The notes under the pieces are model-generated. The model saw only the letters and a program-made list of their open reading frames with translations. It was not told where the DNA came from and did no database searches. Positions 53,483 through 60,857 of a DNA stretch of 64,000 nucleotides are shown piece by piece. The position numbers were made by a program, and so were the translations under genes. Numbering within the stretch: the stretch's first letter is position 1; every line of letters begins with the position of its first letter. The stretch is from Wukongibacter sp050859025 (GTDB lineage Bacteria; Bacillota; Clostridia; Peptostreptococcales; Caminicellaceae), in the NCBI RefSeq assembly GCF_050859025.1, contig NZ_CP138200.1:1364001-1428000 (forward strand), written 5' to 3'.

Positions 53483-54580
53483 ATGAGTATTAATGAAATT
53501 ATTGTTTATATTATGGTGTTTTTTATGGTAATAGGTGCCATAGATAAAATACTAGGAAACAAATATGGATTTGGGGAACAATTTGATGAAGGTATCATGG
53601 CAATGGGATCTCTTGCAGTGGCAATGGTAGGGGTTGTATCCTTGGCTCCAGTACTTGCTACTATCTTGAAGCCTGTAGTAGTTCCACTTTATACGGCTCT
53701 TGGAGCAGATCCAGCGATGTTCGCAACTACTCTATTAGCAAATGACATGGGTGGATATCCTTTAGCTATGGAATTAGCTCAAAGTCGTGAAGCTGGCTTG
53801 TTCGCTGGTTTGATACTAGGAGGAATGATGGGGCCGACTATTGTTTTTACAATTCCTGTAGCCCTTGGAATAATCAATAAAGAAGATCACAGATTTTTAG
53901 CAACTGGTATATTAGCTGGACTTATTACTATTCCTATTGGATGTTTAGCAGGTGGAATAGTTGCTGGATTTGAAATATCTATGATCCTTAGCAACCTAGT
54001 ACCAATCATAATAGTTTCACTAGTGTTAGCATTTGGTCTATGGAGAATACCTGAAAAGATGATAAAAGGGTTTACTGTGTTTGGTAAGGGTGTTGTTGCA
54101 GTAATTACTATTGGTTTAGCTGCAATAATTATTGAAACCTTAACAGGAATAGTTGTAATACCAGGTATGGCTCCGGTTTCAGATGGTATCGAAATTGTTG
54201 GATCTATAGCCCTAATGTTAGCAGGAGCATTTCCAATGGTACATTTCATAACTAAAGCCTTTAAAAAGCCTTTATTGAAGCTTGGTAAATTATTAGGAAT
54301 GGGAGATGTTGCAGCAGCAGGTATGGTTGCATCCTTAGCAAATAATATACCTATGTTTGGTTTAATGAAGGATATGGATGATAGAGGGAAAATTATTAAC
54401 GTAGCTTTTGCAGTAAGTGCTTCCTTCGTATTTGGAGATCACCTTGGATTTACTGCAGGTGTTGCAAAGGATATGATTTTTCCAATGGTTGTAGGTAAAT
54501 TAGTAGCAGGTATTACTGCAGTAGCTTTAGCAATAATTATAGCTAATAAAGCACTAAAGAACTCACCAGAAAGCCGTTAA
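53483..54580 (+). CDS. eutH: Ethanolamine permease EutH
   Basis: 365 residues with 10-11 membrane helices. Family features include DKILGNKYGFGEQFDEGIMAMG near the start, TLLANDMGGYPLAMELA, and GMVASLANNIPMFGLMKDMDDRGK. It imports ethanolamine when it is scarce or protonated. The ATG at 53483 follows AAGGGGG. Confidence 0.96.
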   Translation: MSINEIIVYIMVFFMVIGAIDKILGNKYGFGEQFDEGIMAMGSLAVAMVGVVSLAPVLATILKPVVVPLYTALGADPAMFATTLLANDMGGYPLAMELAQSREAGLFAGLILGGMMGPTIVFTIPVALGIINKEDHRFLATGILAGLITIPIGCLAGGIVAGFEISMILSNLVPIIIVSLVLAFGLWRIPEKMIKGFTVFGKGVVAVITIGLAAIIIETLTGIVVIPGMAPVSDGIEIVGSIALMLAGAFPMVHFITKAFKKPLLKLGKLLGMGDVAAAGMVASLANNIPMFGLMKDMDDRGKIINVAFAVSASFVFGDHLGFTAGVAKDMIFPMVVGKLVAGITAVALAIIIANKALKNSPESR

Positions 54581-54645
54581 TATTCATTTGACAGGTGAGA
54601 AGTGCTAGGAGTACGATCATTAGCTGTAAAGAAGGAGGAGTAATA

Positions 54646-55095
54646 ATGAGTGAGATAAGTAAGCAAATGCTAGAAGAAATAATCAAGAAGGTTATTTCAG
54701 AGCACATAAATCAAAAACAAGATGAGTTTGTTAAACATGTAGACGAGAGTGGAGTTATTTCTATAAAGACAGAGACTGTAAAGCCTGAAAGATTTGATAC
54801 AGGTAAAGAGGGCGATGAGGTATATCTAAAGGATGTAATATCATTGGAAGAAAGTCCTAGACTTGGATGTGGAATAATGGAAATGAAAGAAACATCCTTT
54901 GATTGGACCCTTAAGTATGATGAAGTAGATTATATTATAGACGGTACATTGGAAATTGTAATTGGAGATAGAAAGGTTGTTGGAAAAAAAGGAGATATAT
55001 TATTAATTCCTAAAGATACAGCTATTCAATTTAGTACTCCTGATTCCTGTAGGTTTATGTATGTAGTATATCCGGCAAACTGGCAAAACCAGTAA
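54646..55095 (+). CDS. eutQ: EutQ cupin domain protein (C-terminal half of EutQ)
   Basis: About 149 residues. An N-terminal helix of the encapsulation type (QMLEEIIKKVISEHI) is followed by a single cupin (GCGIMEMKETSFDWTLKYDEVDYIIDGTLEI, KKGDILLIPKDTAIQFSTPDSCRFMYVVYPANWQ), which matches the C-terminal half of EutQ; acetate kinase activity has been reported for EutQ of Salmonella. The N-terminal half lies at 52524. The ATG at 54646 follows GAAGGAGGAG; an earlier in-frame start at 54595 lacks such a site. Confidence 0.92.
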   Translation: MSEISKQMLEEIIKKVISEHINQKQDEFVKHVDESGVISIKTETVKPERFDTGKEGDEVYLKDVISLEESPRLGCGIMEMKETSFDWTLKYDEVDYIIDGTLEIVIGDRKVVGKKGDILLIPKDTAIQFSTPDSCRFMYVVYPANWQNQ

Positions 55096-55170
55096 ATATT
55101 AATATGCTCATTTACATTTGAAAATACTGTGTCTATAGTGAATATAGATGCAGTATTTTCTGCCTTAGGA

Positions 55171-55344
55171 GTTCACATAGTGTAAACTAGATTGCTATTT
55201 TATTTCCTTTTCGTTCATGCAATGAACCTGTTTTTTATGTATTTTAAAGGTGAAAACAGATTCATTGAAATCACTAAAAGTAAATATTAATATCCCTTAA
55301 GTATTTGAAATTTTGAAAGTATATTTTTTAGCACAACGAGTTAA
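55171..55344 (+). repeat. Structured repeat element, copy E (upstream of eutG)
   Basis: The left end resembles AGTGTAAACTAG and the right end is TTTAGCACAACGAGTTAA. It contains TTTCGTTCATGCAATGAACCTG, matching copies A and C closely from the first base to the last, and CTGTTTT/AAAACAG. The long inner stem is weaker than in A-C. The right end is 33 bases before the eutG ATG. Confidence 0.8.
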
Positions 55345-55377
55345 ATTAATGATTTCATATATATAGGAGGAGAAAAG

Positions 55378-56547
55378 ATGCAAAAATTTCAAATAAAAAC
55401 CCAAATACATTCTGGGCATAATTCAATTAATTATCTAAAAACCATAGATGCAAGGAAAGCATGTATAGTTACGGATAAGCTTATGATACAGCTTGGAATG
55501 GTAGATAAGGTTACTAATGTATTAGAAACAAATAATATTGAGTACAAGGTATTTGATGAGGTTGAACCTAACCCATCCCTTGAAACAGTTACTAGGGGGC
55601 TTCACCATATTGTAGAAACAAAGCCTGATCTTCTTATAGCGATAGGAGGAGGATCGGCCATAGATGCAGCTAAGGCCATAATGTTTTTTTGTATAAAAAC
55701 TAAGGAAGAATTAGTTGATAAGGAAGCCGTTAAAAAGCCTTGTTTTGTTGCAATACCTACTACTAGCGGTACTGGATCTGAAGTTACAGCTTATTCAGTT
55801 ATTACAGATAAAAAGAAAAATGCTAAAATTCCTATATCTGAGGAAATTATGGTTCCAGATGTAGCAATACTTGATGCAGAGTTCACAAAAACTGTGCCTC
55901 CCTTTGTGACAGCTGATACAGGCATGGACGTCCTAACCCATTCTATTGAGGCTCTGGTATCAAAGGAAGCATCTGAATATACAGACATGTTTGCACAAAA
56001 GTCAATAGAGCTTGTATTTAGATATCTAATAAGGGCCTATAAAGATGGAAATGATATGACAGCAAGGGAAAAAATGCATGATGCATCATGCATGGCGGGT
56101 ATTGCTTTTACTAATGCAGGTTTAGGAATAACCCATAGTTTAGCCCATTCTATTGGAGCGGAATATGGATTGTCTCACGGTAGAGCAAATGCAATATTAT
56201 TACCTTACGTTATAGAGTATAACTCTGGAATAGAGAACAATAATGATGATAATTTAAAGGCTGATGAAAGGTATAGATTTGTATCTAGACTGCTTGGATT
56301 ACCTTCTAATACTGTAGAGGAAGGGGTTATGGCTCTTATTGAAGCAGTTAGGACTATGAACAAAATGCTCAATATACCTGTAACACTCAAAGAGACAGGA
56401 ATAGATAGAGATGAATTTGAAAAAAATCTAGATAAAATAACTAAAAGGGCAATTAAAGATATTTGTACAATGTCTAATCCTAAAAAAGTTAATAGTGATG
56501 ATTTGAAAAATATATTAAAAAGAGCATACTGTGGATTACAGTTCTAA
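55378..56547 (+). CDS. eutG: Iron-containing alcohol dehydrogenase EutG
   Basis: 389 residues, group III alcohol dehydrogenase. NAD-site motif AIGGGSAIDAAKAI, then TTSGTGSEVTAYSVIT, and metal ligands in DVLTHSIEAL and GITHSLAHSIGAEYGLSHGRANA. It reduces acetaldehyde to ethanol and regenerates NAD+ for EutE within the compartment. The ATG at 55378 follows AGGAGGAGAA. It is the last gene of the eut locus. Confidence 0.95.
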   Translation: MQKFQIKTQIHSGHNSINYLKTIDARKACIVTDKLMIQLGMVDKVTNVLETNNIEYKVFDEVEPNPSLETVTRGLHHIVETKPDLLIAIGGGSAIDAAKAIMFFCIKTKEELVDKEAVKKPCFVAIPTTSGTGSEVTAYSVITDKKKNAKIPISEEIMVPDVAILDAEFTKTVPPFVTADTGMDVLTHSIEALVSKEASEYTDMFAQKSIELVFRYLIRAYKDGNDMTAREKMHDASCMAGIAFTNAGLGITHSLAHSIGAEYGLSHGRANAILLPYVIEYNSGIENNNDDNLKADERYRFVSRLLGLPSNTVEEGVMALIEAVRTMNKMLNIPVTLKETGIDRDEFEKNLDKITKRAIKDICTMSNPKKVNSDDLKNILKRAYCGLQF

Positions 56548-56561
56548 TGTGGGATGCTCAT

Positions 56562-56604
56562 AGATTGCGTGAACGAAAAGGAAATAAATTGTACAGTGCT
56601 AAAA
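56562..56604 (-). repeat. Partial inverted copy of the structured repeat element (copy F)
   Basis: Read on the minus strand the segment contains TTTAGCAC, then ATTTATTTCCTTTTCGTTCA and CGCAATC, matching the left half of copy E up to the central hairpin. The other half is absent. It lies 14 bp after the eutG stop, so eutG is flanked by oppositely oriented copies. Confidence 0.65.
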
Positions 56605-56728
56605 TATACCATAATGGTATTTCCATTGACTATAATGATAAATATGTAAATATATGTTGAAAAATGTTGAAATGTGTAGTAACATAAACCTAGAGATTAA
56701 GATTTATAAATGTTAATCTAAATAGTAT

Positions 56729-56836
56729 ATATAGAGATTCCAGCCAGAACTTTAATTTATACACATCAAAACTCCTAAGATTTACTCGGAACTCTCTATA
56801 ATAAAATATTTTTTGATATGTAAAACTTAATAGGAA
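56729..56836. repeat. Family-3 palindromic repeat, diverged copy
   Basis: Left arm ATAGAGATTCCAGCCAG continuing to ACACATCAAAACTCC; right arm TTTTTGATATGTAAAAC. It directly abuts the c-di-GMP riboswitch. Confidence 0.65.
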
Positions 56837-56837
56837 T

Positions 56838-56934
56838 TACCAAGAAAATGGCAAACCTATCGAAAGGTAGGGACGCAAAGTTATGTGTCTAAGGGATTTG
56901 ATTTTAGTCCTATGATTGACAGACTGCCTAATGG
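56838..56934 (+). promoter_or_regulatory. Cyclic di-GMP-I (GEMM-I) riboswitch aptamer
   Basis: The conserved core is visible: GGCAAACC, TATC-GAAA-GGTA tetraloop hairpin, GGGACGCAAAG, TCTAAGGG, then CCTATGATTGACAGACTGCC as the second helix and closing strand. These match GEMM-I signatures (AAACC, GNRA loop, GGACGCAAAG, CTAA). It lies about 355 bp before an HD-GYP gene, with a terminator-like hairpin at 57157 in between. Confidence 0.85.
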
Positions 56935-57156
56935 AAATTAGCATAAATGAGTTTTGGGTTTAGTATTTTGCTATAAAACATAGAAAATTATAAATTTATC
57001 ATAGATGTATAGAAATAGTAATGTAGGCTTATAAATACGTTCTATATAGATAAAAATAATTTTCTTTATGTATATTTATGCATATAGGAAAAGCTAACCT
57101 TGACGATATTTATAAAAAGATTTTATTATAACTCATTTATTGTTAGATTACAAAAG

Positions 57157-57190
57157 GCGTCTATGAAATCATAGATGCTTTTATTTAGGT
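57157..57190 (+). terminator. Terminator-like hairpin between the riboswitch and the HD-GYP gene
   Basis: GCGTCTATGA and TCATAGATGC arms followed by TTTTATTT. It may be the expression platform of the riboswitch or simply end an upstream transcript. From here to 57291 nothing else is recognisable. Confidence 0.6.
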
Positions 57191-57291
57191 CATTTTTTGG
57201 AGACAAATCTGGCTCAAAATAAAGGTAAATGATGGCCCTCGGTTTTGGTTTGTGGAAATTTCTTGGAAAAAGTATAGATTAAGGTGATTTT

Positions 57292-58392
57292 ATGAGAATT
57301 GTTCATGCTAGATATTTAGAACCAGGAATGAGATTAGGTAAAGCAGTATATGCTCCAGATGGAAAAATCCTATTAAAGGGTGGAGTTTCATTAACTAATG
57401 GTTATATAAGAAATATGGAAAGAAAAAATATACCCTCAGTGTATATTGATGATGAATTATCGAATGGAATCGAAGTTGAGGATGCAATTGATCCTGAAGT
57501 AAAAGTTCAAGCTGTTGAAACAATAAAAAATGTATTTAAAACAATGTCTCCAAATAGGAATGATAAAAACAGGAAGGGCTATGTTACTAATGAGTCTTAT
57601 AAAGATGTAAAAAATGCTATTTATCAGATAACAAATAATTTAAAAAAGAATAATGGAAGTCTATTTAACATGGTAGAAATAATGAGCACAGATTTAGCAA
57701 CATATAATCATTGTGTGAACGTTTCTGTTTTAGCTATCATGACTGCTAGAGCAATGGGACTTGATGAAAAACGTATAATGGACATAGGGGTTGGAGCGTT
57801 AATGCATGATATAGGCTATGCATATGTTCCTTCTGAAATAATTAATAAGCCTGGGAAATTATCTGATGAAGAGTTTGAGGCCATAAAAAAGCATACGGTA
57901 TATGGGTATGAAATGGTTAAAGAAGATGCAAATATTTCTGCAATAGTAAAAACCATTATATTGATGCATCATGAAAGATTGGATGGAAGTGGATATCCAT
58001 TAAGAATCAAGGGTGATAAAATAAACAAATTTGTAAGAATAGTGTCAATTTGTGATATGTTTGAGGCATTAACATCAGATAGAGCCTATAGAGAAAAGAT
58101 GCCAGTATATAAAGCTTTGGAATTACTAACAGCTGAGACTACTTCAAAGTTAGATCTAGAAATATATAAGAACTTTATTAAAAATATCGCCATATATCCT
58201 CAAGGTACAGGAGTTCTTTTAAATACAGGAGAAAAAGGTCTAGTAGTTGAAAATAATAGGAATAGTCCGACTAGACCTAAGGTAAGAATAATCTTTAATA
58301 ATGAAGGAAATTTTTATCAAGGATTTAAGGTTGTAGATTTAATGAAGGATTTAACTACATTTATTGAGAATACTTGTGAACTGAGGTACTAG
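57292..58392 (+). CDS. HD-GYP domain protein, predicted c-di-GMP phosphodiesterase
   Basis: 366 residues. Residues 1-100 resemble a DUF3391-like N-terminal region (GMRLGKAVYAPDGKILLKGGVSLT). An HD-GYP domain spans about 115-300: H in YNHCVNVS, LMHDIGYAYVP (HD), HTVYGYEM, MHHERLDGSGYP and SICDMFEALTSDRAYR. It should hydrolyse cyclic di-GMP. The ATG at 57292 follows AAGGTGAT. The riboswitch upstream suggests feedback. Confidence 0.9.
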   Translation: MRIVHARYLEPGMRLGKAVYAPDGKILLKGGVSLTNGYIRNMERKNIPSVYIDDELSNGIEVEDAIDPEVKVQAVETIKNVFKTMSPNRNDKNRKGYVTNESYKDVKNAIYQITNNLKKNNGSLFNMVEIMSTDLATYNHCVNVSVLAIMTARAMGLDEKRIMDIGVGALMHDIGYAYVPSEIINKPGKLSDEEFEAIKKHTVYGYEMVKEDANISAIVKTIILMHHERLDGSGYPLRIKGDKINKFVRIVSICDMFEALTSDRAYREKMPVYKALELLTAETTSKLDLEIYKNFIKNIAIYPQGTGVLLNTGEKGLVVENNRNSPTRPKVRIIFNNEGNFYQGFKVVDLMKDLTTFIENTCELRY

Positions 58393-58581
58393 TTTCAGGA
58401 AGAGTAATGGACTCAGTCCTATGGAAATTATGCTTCTAGGAATAGATTTACAAATATTACCATATTTTTAATAAAATAATTGAAAAATTATGGATATTAT
58501 GATATTATAAGTCATAATGATTACGAAAATCATTGAGTTACGGGGATTTGAAATCTAGTTGATTTATTAATCTTTACCACG

Positions 58582-58612
58582 AAGGTAGGGCAATTATGCT
58601 CTACCTTTTTTT
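58582..58612 (+). terminator. Terminator with a competing hairpin, possible attenuator before the ECF gene
   Basis: AAGGTAGGGC and GCTCTACCTT arms followed by T residues. The 5' arm can alternatively pair with CTTTACC at 58572-58578 (loop ACGAA), which would disrupt the terminator. Another hairpin (AATGATT/AATCATT) lies near 58520. It may be an attenuator of the ECF gene 33 bp later, or just the terminator of the HD-GYP gene. Confidence 0.6.
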
Positions 58613-58644
58613 GTATTAAAATTGAAAACCAAGGAGGATATAGT

Positions 58645-59175
58645 ATGAACTTTAAAACAAAGGATTTAATTTACGGGAGTTTTTTTCTTGCATTGGGATT
58701 GATAATTCCATACTTCTTTCATCTTCTGGGGATAGGAGGACAAATATTTTTACCTATGCACCTGCCAGTATTGCTATGTGGGTTCATTTTAGGATCAAGA
58801 TATGGTTTAATAGTTGGGTTTATAACTCCACTTTTAAGTTCCATCCTAACTGGTATGCCTCCAATATATCCAGTAGGTTTTGCAATGGCCTTTGAGCTCT
58901 CAGCCTATGGCTTTATCAGTGGATACTTATATAATAAAATGAGATGGAATGTCATACCTTCACTAGCATCTGCTATGCTAATAGGTAGAGTCATGTCCGG
59001 AATAGCAAATTATTTATTGATAACATTTGGAGGAAAACAGTTTATACTTAAGATGTTTTTGACAGCTGCTTTCATTAGGTCGATTTGGGGAATTGTAATA
59101 CAATTAATACTAATTCCTATTATAATTAAATCATTAGAAAAAAGTATAGGAAGGATAGGCGTAAATGAACAATAG
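58645..59175 (+). CDS. ECF transporter S component (substrate-binding membrane subunit)
   Basis: 176 residues with six membrane helices of the ECF S-component type (LALGLIIPYFFHLLGIGGQIFLPMHLPVLLCGFILG; YPVGFAMAFELSAYGFISGYLYNK). It would bind a vitamin or metabolite and use shared EcfA/EcfT energising modules, which are not in the window. The ATG at 58645 follows AAGGAGGATAT. It overlaps a methyltransferase gene. The substrate is unknown; a methylated cofactor or vitamin is conceivable. Confidence 0.85.
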   Translation: MNFKTKDLIYGSFFLALGLIIPYFFHLLGIGGQIFLPMHLPVLLCGFILGSRYGLIVGFITPLLSSILTGMPPIYPVGFAMAFELSAYGFISGYLYNKMRWNVIPSLASAMLIGRVMSGIANYLLITFGGKQFILKMFLTAAFIRSIWGIVIQLILIPIIIKSLEKSIGRIGVNEQ

Positions 59176-59737
59176 AGAGTTTTTCAATAAGCTTGCTCAT
59201 AAGTGGGATGAAATTTCTAATCACGATGATAAAAAGATGAAGGCTATAATGGAGCTATCCTCAATTGAAAATGGATCTAGAATACTTGATGTTGGAACGG
59301 GTACAGGGATTCTAATAGGTTATCTTCTTAAGACCTTGCCATCAAATATTACCGCAGTTGATATTTCACAAAATATGATTTTAATGGCAAAACAGAAATA
59401 TGATGATAAAAGAGTAGAATTTGTTATACAGGACATAATGGAATATGAAGGTACTGGATTTGATTATATATTTCTTTATTCGGTGTACCCACATTTTAAT
59501 GATAAGCACAAGCTATTTTCACATCTTTTAACACTTACAAATAATGGTGGCAAAATAGTTATTGCCCATTCAACGAGCAAGGAAAAAATAAATGAAATAC
59601 ATAAAAAAAACAATGATACTAGAAATGATTCTTTACCTCCAGTAGAGATTACAGCCCAGATAATGTCAAATTATTTTATTGTGGATAAAATGATTGATAA
59701 TAATGAAATGTATTATATATCCGGAATAAAGGCTTAA
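59165..59737 (+). CDS. Class I SAM-dependent methyltransferase
   Basis: 190 residues. Motif I is ILDVGTGTGIL (residues about 40-50), motif II region ITAVDISQNMI, then VEFVIQDIMEY. The substrate cannot be told. It overlaps the ECF S-component gene by 11 bases, so the two are translationally coupled and probably act on the same compound. Confidence 0.88.
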   Translation: MNNREFFNKLAHKWDEISNHDDKKMKAIMELSSIENGSRILDVGTGTGILIGYLLKTLPSNITAVDISQNMILMAKQKYDDKRVEFVIQDIMEYEGTGFDYIFLYSVYPHFNDKHKLFSHLLTLTNNGGKIVIAHSTSKEKINEIHKKNNDTRNDSLPPVEITAQIMSNYFIVDKMIDNNEMYYISGIKA

Positions 59738-59740
59738 ACA

Positions 59741-59800
59741 AGGATGTCTCAGAATGATGAATTTTTGAGTTGTTTGAAATTCATCATTCCGAAATGCCCT
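59741..59800 (+). repeat. Family-2 palindrome between convergent genes
   Basis: AGGATGTCTCAGAATGATGA and TCATCATTCCGAAATGCCCT form about 24 bp of imperfect stem with G-T pairs. It resembles the palindrome at 10305-10361 (AGGGTGTTTTAGAATG). Confidence 0.7.
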
Positions 59801-59811
59801 ATAGACTGAAC

Positions 59812-60243
59812 TTAAGAAGTACTTGTATCTCTCTTCTGTTCTTTTAGATCTAAAACTATCTCATCCATAATATCTTTTATTTTCAGACCTGTAGTTCCAG
59901 GTATATAAATCCCATGCTTCTGAATTGGAATTATATACTTTTTACAATTCATATGAAAGACGGCCTTTGAAATTCTAGCAGTAATTTCCCCCTCAATTCC
60001 GCCACTGCAAATTATCCCTATAGGACCTATTATGCAATCAATATCATTGGTATGACAAAAATAACAGATTTCCTTTTCTCCTGTGATTCCATTATCCGCT
60101 CCTGCCTTTATCATATTTGAAGTTGCTACAGAATTAGTACCTAGTGCTACAATATAAAGACGAGAAGCAATATTTTTGCGTATTTTTTTAATAATGGTTT
60201 TACCTAGTCCAGCCCCTTGGGCATCTAAAACAGCGATTTTCAT
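59812..60243 (-). CDS. DUF3842 family protein
   Basis: 143 residues matching the uncharacterised DUF3842 family: MKIAVLDAQGAGLGKTIIKK at the start (Rossmann-like), VALGTNSVATSNMIKAGAD, GEKEICYFCHTNDIDCIIGPIGII and KYIIPIQKHGIYIPGT. It is convergent with the ECF-methyltransferase pair. The ATG at 60243 has AGAGAGGTGA upstream on the minus strand. Function unknown. Confidence 0.8.
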   Translation of the reverse strand: MKIAVLDAQGAGLGKTIIKKIRKNIASRLYIVALGTNSVATSNMIKAGADNGITGEKEICYFCHTNDIDCIIGPIGIICSGGIEGEITARISKAVFHMNCKKYIIPIQKHGIYIPGTTGLKIKDIMDEIVLDLKEQKRDTSTS

Positions 60244-60331
60244 AATGTCACCTCTCTTTATCTATTTTACTAGAAAAAAATGTATATATAAAGTATTTTT
60301 ATATACTCTATGAATAATATGAGTTATGTGA

Positions 60332-60369
60332 TATAATGATAGTATTACGTATTAGTACCAGGTAATAAT
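60332..60369 (+). promoter_or_regulatory. acc operon -10 element and FapR-like operator
   Basis: TATAAT at 60332-60337 is followed by ATTAGTACCAGGTAATAAT (60351-60369), which matches the FapR box TTAGTACCTGGTACTAA at all but two positions. Overlap with the expected transcription start fits repression. The -35 is weak. FapR itself is not in the window. Confidence 0.6.
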
Positions 60370-60401
60370 ATAGAGAGATAGAAATTAGTAGGAGGATAAT
60401 T

Positions 60402-60848
60402 ATGAACGTTAATGATATAAAGGAATTGATATTAACAATTGATAGAACATCTATACAGAATGTAGAAATAGAAGAGAGTAGCTTTAAGATAAAGATATCA
60501 AAATCAGCTTTTAAAGATAATAATACTTACGAAATAAGGGAAAAGTCAGAAGCTATAGAAGAACCAGTACAAGAGAAAGTATATGAAGGTAAGGAAGTAG
60601 ACTCTAAAGATATATACATAGTTAAATCCCCTATAGTTGGAGTATTTTATGCTGCATCTAGTCCAGAGGCAGAGCCATTTGTAACGGTAGGAGATCAGGT
60701 TAAGAAGGATCATGCTCTTTGTATTATAGAAGCCATGAAGATAATGAATGAAATCCAAAGTGAGATAGATGGTGAGGTTGTGGAAATTCTGGTGGAAAAT
60801 GAGGATATTGTGGAATACGGGCAGCCATTAATGAAAATCAGGAGGTAA
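60402..60848 (+). CDS. accB: Biotin carboxyl carrier protein of acetyl-CoA carboxylase
   Basis: 148 residues. A charged N-terminal region and acidic linker (about 45-65) precede the biotinyl domain (about 70-148) with the lysine acceptor in EAMKIMNE. It shuttles carboxyl groups between AccC and AccAD. The ATG at 60402 follows AGGAGGATAAT. First gene of a tightly packed accBCDA operon. Confidence 0.95.
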   Translation: MNVNDIKELILTIDRTSIQNVEIEESSFKIKISKSAFKDNNTYEIREKSEAIEEPVQEKVYEGKEVDSKDIYIVKSPIVGVFYAASSPEAEPFVTVGDQVKKDHALCIIEAMKIMNEIQSEIDGEVVEILVENEDIVEYGQPLMKIRR

Positions 60849-60857
60849 TGAAGCATA

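Noticed and set aside
16647..55344. Repeat copies as a CRISPR array or insertion sequences
   Set aside because: Copies are dispersed by kilobases, about 155-185 bp long, have no spacers and contain no transposase ORF.
36420..56547. Adenosylcobalamin riboswitch within the eut locus
   Set aside because: I looked for the B12-box and related conserved core upstream of each eut gene and in the leaders and did not find it.
58440..58612. Known riboswitch class (folate, preQ1, TPP, Moco) in the ECF leader
   Set aside because: None of the conserved cores is visible; only hairpins and a terminator can be supported.
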